A stretch of 28,995 nucleotides of DNA from RGIG4576 sp964606575. GTDB taxonomy: Bacteria; Bacteroidota; Bacteroidia; Bacteroidales; Muribaculaceae. Positions 6,921 to 14,403 of this stretch are shown here, piece by piece; within the stretch, counting starts at the first letter, position 1, and every line of letters begins with the position of its first letter. The position numbers and the translations under genes were made by a program. A model generated the notes under the pieces. The model was not told the origin of the DNA. It made no database searches and saw only the letters and a program-made list of their open reading frames with translations. Where the stretch lies: positions 1 through 28,995 of the forward strand of contig CAZSHA010000024.1 of NCBI GenBank assembly GCA_964606575.1, given 5' to 3'.

Positions 6921-7769
6921 CTAATTATTTTTTTCATTAAACAATAATTTAATCATATCTTTCTTCTCTAATGTGGCGTTAAACAAGGTTTCTAGATTTA
7001 TATGGCTCTCATCATTAGCCTCATTTGCTAAAATCAAACTATTTCCTTGCACTGAAGATTGAGCATAAACAGCATTTTTTGCAAGTTCATCACTACTGCT
7101 TTCCACAAAAAGCAATCTCCTACCAATCTCTGCCACACTCGCATCCAATAACACTTCGCTATTGTCAAGTATCAGCACATGATCTATGATATTCTCAATA
7201 TCTTTCACTTGGTGTGTCGAAATCACCACAATTCGTTCATCATCCATGCAAGATGCCATAAACTTGCGGAACTGGCTTTTGCCTGGAATATCAAGACCAT
7301 TCGTAGGCTCATCCATTATCAACAGTGATGTGTTTGTTGCCAAAGCGAAACTCATATACACTTTCTTTTTCCGTCCCATCGACAACGATCCCAAATGCAC
7401 GTTTTCAGCAATTTCAAAAACCGACAGACAGCGTTTCATATCATCCTCGTTGAACTTTGGATAAAATGGTGAATACATTTTCACATAATCACTTAACGAC
7501 ACATTAGGCAGTTCAAATTCTTCTGGGACTAAAAACACATCACTAAGAGTTTCGGGCAAACGTTTACGCACATCCACTCCGTTAAACTTCACACAGCCCG
7601 CTTTTGGAGTCAACAGGCCTGAGATTAAATAGAGCAATGTCGATTTTCCTGCCCCATTACGTCCTAACAATCCATAGACTCTACCGGCTTCAAGCTCCAG
7701 CGAGAAGTCGTGAAGCACCGCTACTTTCGATTTGCGGTAAGTGTAACTCAAATTCTCTACTTTTACCAT
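6921..7769 (-). CDS. ABC transporter ATP-binding protein
   Basis: The cytoplasmic ATPase that powers the exporter encoded next to it. Visible motifs are Walker A GRNGAGKS (36-43), signature LSMGRKK (129-135), Walker B LLIMDEP (149-155), the D-loop NGLD and the switch histidine H186 (STHQ). The signature departs from LSGGQ, and the Q-loop region reads FLVPEEFELP, with Glu in place of the usual Gln. I believe both are common in this YtrB-like group, so they are not signs of decay. The C-terminal ~80 residues are a variable regulatory tail. First gene of the operon, with a well-formed promoter and operator just upstream. Confidence 0.93.
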   Translation of the reverse strand: MVKVENLSYTYRKSKVAVLHDFSLELEAGRVYGLLGRNGAGKSTLLYLISGLLTPKAGCVKFNGVDVRKRLPETLSDVFLVPEEFELPNVSLSDYVKMYSPFYPKFNEDDMKRCLSVFEIAENVHLGSLSMGRKKKVYMSFALATNTSLLIMDEPTNGLDIPGKSQFRKFMASCMDDERIVVISTHQVKDIENIIDHVLILDNSEVLLDASVAEIGRRLLFVESSSDELAKNAVYAQSSVQGNSLILANEANDESHINLETLFNATLEKKDMIKLLFNEKNN

Positions 7770-7808
7770 AATCTTAATATTTTAAATGTTAACAGTATTT
7801 TCTTTTAT

Positions 7809-7832
7809 AGTGTATTAGTATAATAGTACACT
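7809..7832. promoter_or_regulatory. Palindromic operator, probable GntR (YtrA-type) site
   Basis: A 24-base imperfect palindrome with outer arms AGTGTA and TACACT; the half-sites match at 10 of 12 positions. It begins one base downstream of the -7 box, so it covers the transcription start. Arms of TGTACTA type are what is known for YtrA operators, and the operon encodes such a regulator. Confidence 0.7.
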
Positions 7833-7833
7833 G

Positions 7834-7863
7834 CAAATGTACGCATATTTTTTTATTCTCCAA
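7834..7863 (-). promoter_or_regulatory. Promoter of the ABC/GntR operon
   Basis: TTG (7863-7861), 19-base spacer, then TACATTTG (7841-7834): a full match to the Bacteroidota -33/-7 consensus. Confidence 0.8.
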
Positions 7864-7874
7864 ATTTTTTTCGC

Positions 7875-7909
7875 AAAAAAAAAGGACAGATATTTATAAT
7901 ATCCATCCT
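7875..7909 (-). terminator. Intrinsic terminator of dnaB
   Basis: On the minus strand an 11-bp stem (7909-7899 with 7893-7883) with two G-U pairs and a 5-base loop, followed by nine T. It lies about 30 bases past the dnaB stop. Confidence 0.88.
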
Positions 7910-7938
7910 CTATTACATTTATTCAGCACAATCACATT

Positions 7939-9501
7939 TTAAAATGGCACTTGGTCTTCACCCTTCGACATTAAGAAATCTTCGTTTATAGGTGGCAGAT
8001 TCTCTGGCAATGGCATTTGAGGCATATTTATTTCAGAACCAGCATCGTCATCATTCATTTTAGATTCGTAAGGCTCGGCAGAACGGATTGAACTATAATT
8101 CTCATCCCAATTATCAAATTTAGCATACTGCTTGATAAACCGCATTTTCACATCATCAACCGAACCGCTACGGTGCTTAGCCACGATAAACTCGGCTAGT
8201 CCCCTGATGTCGTTACCCTCGCTATCTTCCGACGATTTAGTATAATATTCTGGGCGATGGATAAAGCACACAATATCGGCATCTTGCTCAATCGCTCCCG
8301 ATTCACGCAAGTCTGATAGTTGTGGACGCTTTCCATCGGTACGATTCTCAACGCTACGGTTCAACTGCGACAAGGCTATAATAGGTATCGAAAGTTCTTT
8401 TGCCAATTGCTTCAATGAACGAGAAATCATACTAACCTCTTGTTCACGGCTACCGAATTTCATTCCACTCGCATTCATCAACTGCAAATAGTCGATTATT
8501 ATAATCTTTACATTATGCTCACGCACAAGTCGACGCGCTTTCGTCCTTAATTCAAAAACCGAAAGACTTGGTGTATCATCTATATATAGCGGAGCTGAGT
8601 ACAACTGTTTTATCTTTGTCATCAACTTATCCCAGTCCAGTTGCGACAATTGACCGCTCTTAATTTTCTCACCTTCAAGTTCACACACATTACTGATAAG
8701 ACGGTTGACCAACTGAAGGTTTGACATTTCCAGCGAGAAAATAGCCACCGGCGTATTGAAATTCACAGCCATATTCTTTGCCATAGAAAGCACAAAAGCC
8801 GTCTTACCCATAGCCGGACGAGCCGCTATAATAATCAAATCACTTTCTTGCCAACCCGAAGTCAACTTATCCAAATCATGATACCCCGTCTGCAATCCGC
8901 TCAAACCACTTTCACGATTGGCGGCATCCTCTATCTTTTTGATGGCTTCGCTGATGACTGGATCAATTTGGGTTACATCCTTCTTTACATTGTGTTGGGT
9001 AATTTCAAATAGTTTTCCCTCGGCCTCTTGCAACAAGTCATCCACATCGTTCGACTCGTCAAACGCTTTGGTTTCGATACTCGAACAGAAACTTATCAAT
9101 TCACGAGCCAAATATTTCTGTGCCACAATGCGGGCATGATACTCTACATTTGCCGCACTTGACACACGACCAGTCAACTCTGTGATTCGCAACAACCCGC
9201 CTGCATCGTCTAGATTCCCATCATGCCGGAGTTGCTCCACCACAGTAAGCATATCGATTGGACGCTGCATCGCACCTAGCGTTTGTATAGAGGCATATAT
9301 CTTCTGGTTACGCACATCATAGAAACTTTCAGGTTTCAATATGTCACACACCACTACGTATGCATCTTTTTCAAGCATCAGCGCTCCTAGCACAGCCTCT
9401 TCAAGTTCTGTGTCTTGAGGCTGAAGTTTGCCTAATTCCAATATGCTGTCCTGCTTCTTCTGCGAGTTATATCTGTTATAAGGTTTTTGTTCGTTCGGCA
9501 T
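7939..9501 (-). CDS. dnaB: Replicative DNA helicase DnaB
   Basis: The hexameric helicase that unwinds DNA ahead of the replisome. The N-terminal domain (about 27-130, starting at the PQDTELEEAVLGALM motif) binds primase. After a linker, the RecA-like domain has Walker A AARPAMGKTA (226-235), Walker B IIIIDYLQLM (333-342), the NRSVENR arginine motif (381-387) and LSDLRESGAIEQDADIV (395-411). At 520 aa it is slightly longer than E. coli DnaB, with a Bacteroidota-type acidic C-terminal tail. No intein is present, which is worth noting since DnaB is a frequent intein host. It is a single-gene unit with its own promoter and terminator, divergent from ispE. Confidence 0.97.
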   Translation of the reverse strand: MPNEQKPYNRYNSQKKQDSILELGKLQPQDTELEEAVLGALMLEKDAYVVVCDILKPESFYDVRNQKIYASIQTLGAMQRPIDMLTVVEQLRHDGNLDDAGGLLRITELTGRVSSAANVEYHARIVAQKYLARELISFCSSIETKAFDESNDVDDLLQEAEGKLFEITQHNVKKDVTQIDPVISEAIKKIEDAANRESGLSGLQTGYHDLDKLTSGWQESDLIIIAARPAMGKTAFVLSMAKNMAVNFNTPVAIFSLEMSNLQLVNRLISNVCELEGEKIKSGQLSQLDWDKLMTKIKQLYSAPLYIDDTPSLSVFELRTKARRLVREHNVKIIIIDYLQLMNASGMKFGSREQEVSMISRSLKQLAKELSIPIIALSQLNRSVENRTDGKRPQLSDLRESGAIEQDADIVCFIHRPEYYTKSSEDSEGNDIRGLAEFIVAKHRSGSVDDVKMRFIKQYAKFDNWDENYSSIRSAEPYESKMNDDDAGSEINMPQMPLPENLPPINEDFLMSKGEDQVPF

Positions 9502-9530
9502 GTCTTACTATAGTTTCTGTTTTCTGCTTG

Positions 9531-9559
9531 CAAAGTTAATTAAAGACAGCCTATCACAA
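9531..9559 (-). promoter_or_regulatory. Promoter of dnaB
   Basis: TTG (9559-9557), 18-base spacer, TAACTTTG (9538-9531), about 30 bases before the dnaB start codon. Confidence 0.65.
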
Positions 9560-9633
9560 AAAATATTTACTTGCAATTATCCTAACATTTTTTCAACACC
9601 CTTTCAACATTTCAGTATTCCTCAAATTAGTTG

Positions 9634-9641
9634 TATCTTTG
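9634..9641 (+). promoter_or_regulatory. -7 box TATCTTTG for ispE
   Basis: A perfect -7 box 22 bases before the ispE ATG. It shows that the TTG at 9631 is not a start codon, since that codon lies at the promoter. The -33 element is weak (TTC near 9611). Confidence 0.65.
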
Positions 9642-9663
9642 CACGGCTAAACGCAAAAGCATC

Positions 9664-10485
9664 ATGATAAAATTTCCTAACGCTAAGATAAATTTAGGGC
9701 TAAACATAGTAAATCGCAGGAGCGACGGCTATCACGACATCGAAACTGTGTTCTACCCTATAGCATTGCAAGACGCAGTGGAGATAGTCCCAGCCAAAGG
9801 CGATATTTCCTCGCTGACCACTTATGGCAGAACCATCAATTGCCCTACCGAAAAAAATCTTGTGATGAAGGCCTACCGCTTGCTAGAAAAGGAGTTCAAC
9901 CTTCCTCCAGTTGATATATACCTTCATAAGAACATCCCCGACGGTGCTGGATTGGGCGGTGGCTCTTCAGATGCGGCAAGCGCTCTGCTTATTCTCAATG
10001 AGATGTTCAAATTAAATCTAGCCATACCAGAACTAGCAACTCGGGCAGCTAAGCTTGGAGCTGATTGTGCATTCTTTATCTATAACACTCCAATGATGGC
10101 AACTGGCATAGGCGACATTTTATCCCCTATAGAAGTTGAGCTACAAGGTAAAACGTTATTGCTTGTGAAACCCGATGTAAGCGTTCCCACAGCCGAGGCA
10201 TATTCTAAGGTTACACCCAAAGCAAGTGATAACGCATTGACCGACATAATGAAATCTCCTATCGGCTCATGGGAAAACGTATTAAAAAATGATTTCGAGC
10301 CAAGCGTATTCGCAGCTCACCCCGAATTAGCAGAAATCAAGAACGTAATATATCAATCAGGAGCAGTATATGCCTCGATGAGCGGTTCGGGTTCTTCACT
10401 GTTTGGCATATTTGATGATGTCATATTGGCAGAAAATGCGAAATTCCGTTTTAAAGGAATGAACGTATATGTTATAAAACTCTAA
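9664..10485 (+). CDS. ispE: 4-diphosphocytidyl-2-C-methyl-D-erythritol kinase
   Basis: GHMP-family kinase of the MEP isoprenoid pathway. It phosphorylates CDP-ME at the 2-hydroxyl in the cytoplasm. With the ATG at 9664 the protein is 273 aa, starting MIKFPNAKINLGL, which is the family opening. The catalytic lysine is K8 and the catalytic aspartate is D134 in LGADCAFF. The ATP loop PDGAGLGGGSSDAAS is at 92-106, and the C-terminal GHMP motif SMSGSGSSLFGIF is near 247-259. A longer frame from a TTG at 9631 would add 11 residues but overlaps the promoter, so I reject it. It stands 142 bases upstream of grpE with no strong terminator between. Confidence 0.95.
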   Translation: MIKFPNAKINLGLNIVNRRSDGYHDIETVFYPIALQDAVEIVPAKGDISSLTTYGRTINCPTEKNLVMKAYRLLEKEFNLPPVDIYLHKNIPDGAGLGGGSSDAASALLILNEMFKLNLAIPELATRAAKLGADCAFFIYNTPMMATGIGDILSPIEVELQGKTLLLVKPDVSVPTAEAYSKVTPKASDNALTDIMKSPIGSWENVLKNDFEPSVFAAHPELAEIKNVIYQSGAVYASMSGSGSSLFGIFDDVILAENAKFRFKGMNVYVIKL

Positions 10486-10528
10486 AAGAGAACGTAATAA
10501 TAAGCTAGATTGTTATCATTATGACATT

Positions 10529-10545
10529 TTGGCAATGTTTTTGCC
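10529..10545 (+). promoter_or_regulatory. Possible sigma-54 (-24/-12) promoter upstream of grpE
   Basis: TTGGCAATGTTTTTGCC matches the -24/-12 layout TTGGCA..(N6)..TTGC with the GG and GC elements at the exact spacing (GG 10531-10532, GC 10543-10544). It would start transcription near 10555. No TAnnTTTG box is found between ispE and grpE. The same bases form a 6-bp hairpin, so a chance or structural origin is possible. Confidence 0.4.
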
Positions 10546-10561
10546 ATTAATGCTTAAAGTC

Positions 10562-10580
10562 ATTAGCCCAATGGGTTAAT
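10562..10580. promoter_or_regulatory. 19-base palindrome in the grpE leader
   Basis: ATTAGCCCAATGGGTTAAT reads as arms of nine around a central base with one mismatch per arm pair, which is a G-U pair in the RNA. It lies 48 bases before the grpE start. It could be a repressor site or a leader hairpin. It is not a CIRCE element. Confidence 0.4.
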
Positions 10581-10627
10581 ATGATTTATTTACACAACTA
10601 TCAACACGTAAAATAAAGAAATAATAT

Positions 10628-11200
10628 ATGAGCAATAAAGAGAAACAAGAAAAAGCTGAGAACGTAGAAGAAACTCTAGAAAACGTGGAGAACGAGGCTA
10701 CTTGCAACGAAAACGAGCAAGAAGAACAAAATGCAGAACCAACTCCAGAGGAAAGGATTGCAGCCCTTGAAGCGGAGCTTGCGAAAGAGAAGAAGGAGTA
10801 CGTGTTCCTAATGGCTGAGTTTGACAACTTCCGTAAACGTACATTAAAAGATAAGGCTGAAATTATCAAAAATGGAGCAGAAAACGCAATGCGTAATATT
10901 CTGCCTATTATAGACGACTTCGACCGCGCTTTGCAAGCCACAGCTACTAGCGAAGACGTTGATGCTGTGAGAGAGGGAGTCGAACTCATTTACAATAAGT
11001 TTATAAAATATCTTGAAAGCAACGGAGTAAAAGAGATGACAACCACAGGTGAGGCTTTTGATGCCGACATCCATGAAGCTGTAACCACATTCCCTGCTCC
11101 TAGCGAGGAACTGAAAGGCAAAATCATAGACACCGTTCAAAAAGGATATTCTATAAATGACAAAGTGCTACGCCACGCCAAAGTTGTGGTGGGACAATAA
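10628..11200 (+). CDS. grpE: GrpE, nucleotide exchange factor of DnaK
   Basis: Releases ADP from DnaK, resetting the chaperone cycle with DnaJ. At 190 aa it has the usual layout. There is a disordered, Glu-rich N-terminus (1-40), a long coiled coil for dimerisation (about 41-85, EERIAALEAELAKEKKEYVF), the hallmark AEFDNFRKRT (63-72), then ILPIIDDFDRAL (91-102). The C-terminal beta-wing holds FDADIHEAV and the closing GYSINDKVLRHAKVVV. dnaJ follows 26 bases later on the same strand. The upstream region has no housekeeping -7 box but a -24/-12 match and a palindrome. Confidence 0.96.
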   Translation: MSNKEKQEKAENVEETLENVENEATCNENEQEEQNAEPTPEERIAALEAELAKEKKEYVFLMAEFDNFRKRTLKDKAEIIKNGAENAMRNILPIIDDFDRALQATATSEDVDAVREGVELIYNKFIKYLESNGVKEMTTTGEAFDADIHEAVTTFPAPSEELKGKIIDTVQKGYSINDKVLRHAKVVVGQ

Positions 11201-11226
11201 TATTGACTATATAATTATTAATTTCA

Positions 11227-12399
11227 ATGGAAAAAAGGGACTACTACGAAGTGCTTGGTGTTGCAAAAAATGCAACCGAAGATGAATTGAAGAAAGCATA
11301 TCGTAAAAAGGCTATTCAATATCACCCCGACCGTCAACAAGGCAAAACAGAAGCCGAGAAAAAAGAGGCTGAAGAAAAGTTTAAAGAGGCGGCTGAGGCA
11401 TACGACGTATTAAGCAATGCCGATAAGCGTGCCCGTTACGACCAATTCGGACATGCCGGAATGAGCGGAGCTGGAGGTTTCGGCGGATTCGGTGGTGGCG
11501 GAATGTCGATGGACGACATTTTCTCTAACCTTAACGATTTGTTCGGAGGAGGATTTGGAGGTTTTAGCGGATTCAGCGGCAACAGACGAGGCGGTTCTCG
11601 CCGCAGACAAAATATAGGCGATGACCTAAGAGTCACCGTACACGTGAGCCTTAAAGACGTAGCGCATGGTGTAACTAAAAAGATAAAAATCCCTCGCTAT
11701 GTACCTTGTAACTCATGTAAAGGAACAGGAGCTGAAAACGGTACAGATTTCACTACATGCTCGGCATGTGGCGGAAGCGGAACTCAAGTACGCACCCAGC
11801 AAACTATGTTCGGTATGATGCAGTCGGAAACCGTGTGTCCCAACTGCCACGGAGAAGGTCGCATCATCAACCATAAATGTAAAGATTGTGGTGGCGAAGG
11901 TATCGTAAAATCCGAAGATGTCGTAACCATAAACATCCCAGCTGGCGTAGCCGACGGAAATATACTAAAAATGCAAGGCAAAGGTAACGCACCACGTCAT
12001 GGCGGCATCCCAGGCGACTTGCTAGTGGCAATTGTTGAAGACAAAGACACCGAATTGATTCGTGATGACAGCGACGTTATCTACAACCTAATGCTAGACT
12101 TCCCTACTGCCGTATTCGGTGGTAAAGTTGAAGTTCCTACCATTGACGGACGTGCAAGAGTCACTATCGAACCAGGAACTCAACCTGGCAAGGTATTAAG
12201 ACTTAGGGGAAAGGGACTTCCTTCACCTAACCGCTACGGTACTGGCGACGAACTTATCAACATTATGGTATATGTACCAGAAACGCTCAACAAAGAAGAA
12301 AAAGAGGCTATCGAGAAACTACGTGACTCTGAGAACATAAAGCCTAGCGAAGAAACGAAAAAATCAATTTTTAACCGCTTACGCAACATCTTCCAATAA
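11227..12399 (+). CDS. dnaJ: Chaperone protein DnaJ (Hsp40)
   Basis: Delivers unfolded proteins to DnaK and stimulates its ATPase. At 390 aa it is a full class I DnaJ. The J domain (1-73) has HPD at 33-35. The Gly/Phe-rich linker covers about 75-125. The zinc domain has all four CxxCxGxG repeats (C161/C164, C178/C181, C204/C207, C218/C221). The two C-terminal substrate-binding domains contain GDLLV and GTGDELI. It follows grpE by 26 bases and ends at a strong bidirectional terminator. dnaK is not in the window. Confidence 0.97.
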   Translation: MEKRDYYEVLGVAKNATEDELKKAYRKKAIQYHPDRQQGKTEAEKKEAEEKFKEAAEAYDVLSNADKRARYDQFGHAGMSGAGGFGGFGGGGMSMDDIFSNLNDLFGGGFGGFSGFSGNRRGGSRRRQNIGDDLRVTVHVSLKDVAHGVTKKIKIPRYVPCNSCKGTGAENGTDFTTCSACGGSGTQVRTQQTMFGMMQSETVCPNCHGEGRIINHKCKDCGGEGIVKSEDVVTINIPAGVADGNILKMQGKGNAPRHGGIPGDLLVAIVEDKDTELIRDDSDVIYNLMLDFPTAVFGGKVEVPTIDGRARVTIEPGTQPGKVLRLRGKGLPSPNRYGTGDELINIMVYVPETLNKEEKEAIEKLRDSENIKPSEETKKSIFNRLRNIFQ

Positions 12400-12422
12400 C
12401 AAATATCAATTCTATACAAACA

Positions 12423-12458
12423 AATAAAGCCGCTTCCCATAAAAGAAGCGGCTTTATT
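12423..12458. terminator. Bidirectional terminator between dnaJ and the acyl-CoA ligase
   Basis: A 14-bp perfect stem (12423-12436 with 12445-12458) with loop CCATAAAA and core AAGCCGCTTC, AT-rich on both outer sides. It serves dnaJ on plus and the ligase on minus. Confidence 0.92.
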
Positions 12459-12478
12459 ATTTATCTATGGTTACATTA

Positions 12479-14128
12479 TCAATGTTGATATAAGAAACGT
12501 TTGATACTACGTTTTGGAGTTTTTTCAAACTCTTCAGTTTGAGTTTTTACACCAGCTATCTTTGAATAAGCAGGAAGTTCCTTATTTACTGCGGCTACAT
12601 TATCCTCCATGAGTTTGCTCAAAGCATCAAAGTTTAATCCTTGTTTTGCTCCATTCTCTATGTCAGGATAGATTAGTGCCACCAACTTTCCGCTATCCTC
12701 CACAACCAACGATTCACACACGTATGGCATGTTATTTATCTTTTGCTCAATCTCTTCAGGATAAATATTTTGCCCGGAAGGTCCTAAAATCATAGTTTTA
12801 CTACGACCTCGCAAATGCAAAAATCCTTCTTCGTCAATCTCACACAAGTCGCCAGTATTCAACCAACCGTCTTTCATCACAGCACTGGTCGCTTCCTCAT
12901 TCTTGTAATATCCAAGCATCACATTGTCGCCACGCACCCATAATTCACCTGCCTCATATTCGTTATTTCCATGTACGATTTTCCCCTCCATTCTATCTAC
13001 AACCCTACCGCATGCGCCAACAGGATTAACGTTCCACGGAGCATAAGAAATCAATGGGGCACACTCAGTCATACCATAACCTACCGTAAATGGGAAGTTT
13101 ATACGCTTCAAGAAATCCGCCACATCCTTATTTAACGCTGCACCGCCAATGATGATTTGCAACAAGTTTCCACCAAAGGTAGCTGTAAGTTTCTCCTTGA
13201 TTTTCCCTAATAGGTAATCATCAACAAATGGAACTTTCAACAGCATGCTCATTACAGGTTTTTCCAACAATGGGAAAACTTTAGTCTTAATAATCTTCTC
13301 TAGGATGAGCGGCACAGAAATAATGACCTTAGGTTTCACTAAGGCAAAAGCATCCATGATAACCTTTGGCGACGGTACTCTTGTCAAGAAATATATATGG
13401 CAACCTTGAGCCAAAGGGTGCAACATCTCAACAACAAGACCAAACATGTGGGCAAGCGGAAGCATACAAATAATGCCATCACCAGTTTCCAACATGTGCA
13501 ATCGCTCCACACAATATTTCACATTACTCCACATCGCACGATGCGGCAGCATCACGCCTTTTGAAAATCCTGTCGAACCAGACGTATAGTTTATTAACGC
13601 CAATTCCTCGGCTTCCGGCTCATAATACGCCACATCATCTCGAGTGAAACGCTCCGGATATTTACGGCCGAAAAGCTCGTTTAACGTCTGGCGGGATTTC
13701 GTCAATTGCTCATTTCTCGATTGGAGCAGAGAGTAATCACTAACTTTCAGTACTCCTATAAGTTCAGGCATACTGGCAATATCGAGATTCTCCCATATCG
13801 ATTGGTCAGTAAACAGCAATTTAGCCTCGCTATGATTTACAAGATGATGTATATTATCGGGTTTGAACTCGTGAAGAATCGGCACAGTAACCGCCCCATA
13901 AGTTATTGAAGCGAGTATAGCTATTGACATTTGCGACGAGTTTTTCCCACAAGTGGCAATCTTATCACCCTTCTTAATTCCACTATTCTCAAATAGAATG
14001 TGCAGCTTCGCTATTTTGCGAGCTATATCACGATATTGAAACGACACTCCATTAAAATCGGTAAGTGCAAGCTCCTCCCAATTTTTCTTAATGGATTCTG
14101 CCAATACATAATTTAATGAATGGTCCAT
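12479..14128 (-). CDS. Long-chain fatty acid-CoA ligase (AMP-binding)
   Basis: ANL-superfamily adenylating enzyme that activates a fatty acid with ATP and joins it to CoA (or another thiol acceptor). The P-loop is YTSGSTGFSKG (181-191), the adenine-binding motif is GYGMTECAP (about 349-357), the hinge-side block is GWLNTGDLCEIDEEGFLHLRGR (about 420-441), and the C-terminal catalytic lysine lies in KTPKRSIKR (536-544). At 549 aa it is a little shorter than E. coli FadD and lacks any membrane segment. It is preceded by a terminator after the Arc gene, so it seems to be its own unit, though no good -7 box was found. The acyl chain length cannot be judged from sequence. Confidence 0.9.
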   Translation of the reverse strand: MDHSLNYVLAESIKKNWEELALTDFNGVSFQYRDIARKIAKLHILFENSGIKKGDKIATCGKNSSQMSIAILASITYGAVTVPILHEFKPDNIHHLVNHSEAKLLFTDQSIWENLDIASMPELIGVLKVSDYSLLQSRNEQLTKSRQTLNELFGRKYPERFTRDDVAYYEPEAEELALINYTSGSTGFSKGVMLPHRAMWSNVKYCVERLHMLETGDGIICMLPLAHMFGLVVEMLHPLAQGCHIYFLTRVPSPKVIMDAFALVKPKVIISVPLILEKIIKTKVFPLLEKPVMSMLLKVPFVDDYLLGKIKEKLTATFGGNLLQIIIGGAALNKDVADFLKRINFPFTVGYGMTECAPLISYAPWNVNPVGACGRVVDRMEGKIVHGNNEYEAGELWVRGDNVMLGYYKNEEATSAVMKDGWLNTGDLCEIDEEGFLHLRGRSKTMILGPSGQNIYPEEIEQKINNMPYVCESLVVEDSGKLVALIYPDIENGAKQGLNFDALSKLMEDNVAAVNKELPAYSKIAGVKTQTEEFEKTPKRSIKRFLYQH

Positions 14129-14160
14129 AGTTTAAAGTTTATTAGTATTAGACTAAATAA

Positions 14161-14191
14161 AGTGCAAAAGGTTTACACAACCTATTGCACT
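14161..14191 (-). terminator. Terminator after the SPFH/Arc operon
   Basis: An 11-base arm pair (14191-14181 with 14171-14161) with one mismatch and a 9-base loop, followed on minus by TTATTTAG. It lies 5 bases past the Arc stop codon. Confidence 0.7.
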
Positions 14192-14196
14192 TTCGC

Positions 14197-14373
14197 TTAT
14201 TTTTTCTTTTTTCTGCCACTTTTTCTCAAAGCCTCGGCTATAATCCACTGCAATTGTCCATTAATTGAACGGAACTCATCGGCAGCCCATGCCTCAATGG
14301 CATTCATAGTGTCGGTATCGACTCTCAGCACAAAAGACTTCATCTTAGACTCTATCTTGTCTTTTTCCACCAT
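14197..14373 (-). CDS. Arc-family ribbon-helix-helix DNA-binding protein, 58 aa
   Basis: A small gene that reads ATG GTG GAA AAA GAC.. from 14373 to a TAA at 14197. The core SFVLRVDTDTMNAIEAWAADE (about 13-33) is the ribbon strand plus first helix of the Arc/MetJ fold, and INGQLQWIIAEALRKSG the second helix. A lysine tail closes it. It would act as a dimer at operator DNA. The FRSINGQLQWII segment is the typical Arc-domain signature. It starts 30 bases after the SPFH gene and shares its operon. This pairing recurs in other Bacteroidales as far as I recall. The target operator is unknown. Confidence 0.85.
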   Translation of the reverse strand: MVEKDKIESKMKSFVLRVDTDTMNAIEAWAADEFRSINGQLQWIIAEALRKSGRKKKK

Positions 14374-14403
14374 ATTCTACCGTTCTATTAACAAAGGCTT
14401 CTT

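Noticed and set aside
9631..9663. N-terminal extension of ispE from a TTG codon
   Set aside because: It would start at the promoter itself; the TATCTTTG box occupies 9634-9641, and the family begins at MIKFPNAKINLGL.
10530..10546. The TGGCAA/TTGCCA hairpin as an ispE terminator
   Set aside because: There is no T-run after it, and the same bases match a -24/-12 promoter better.
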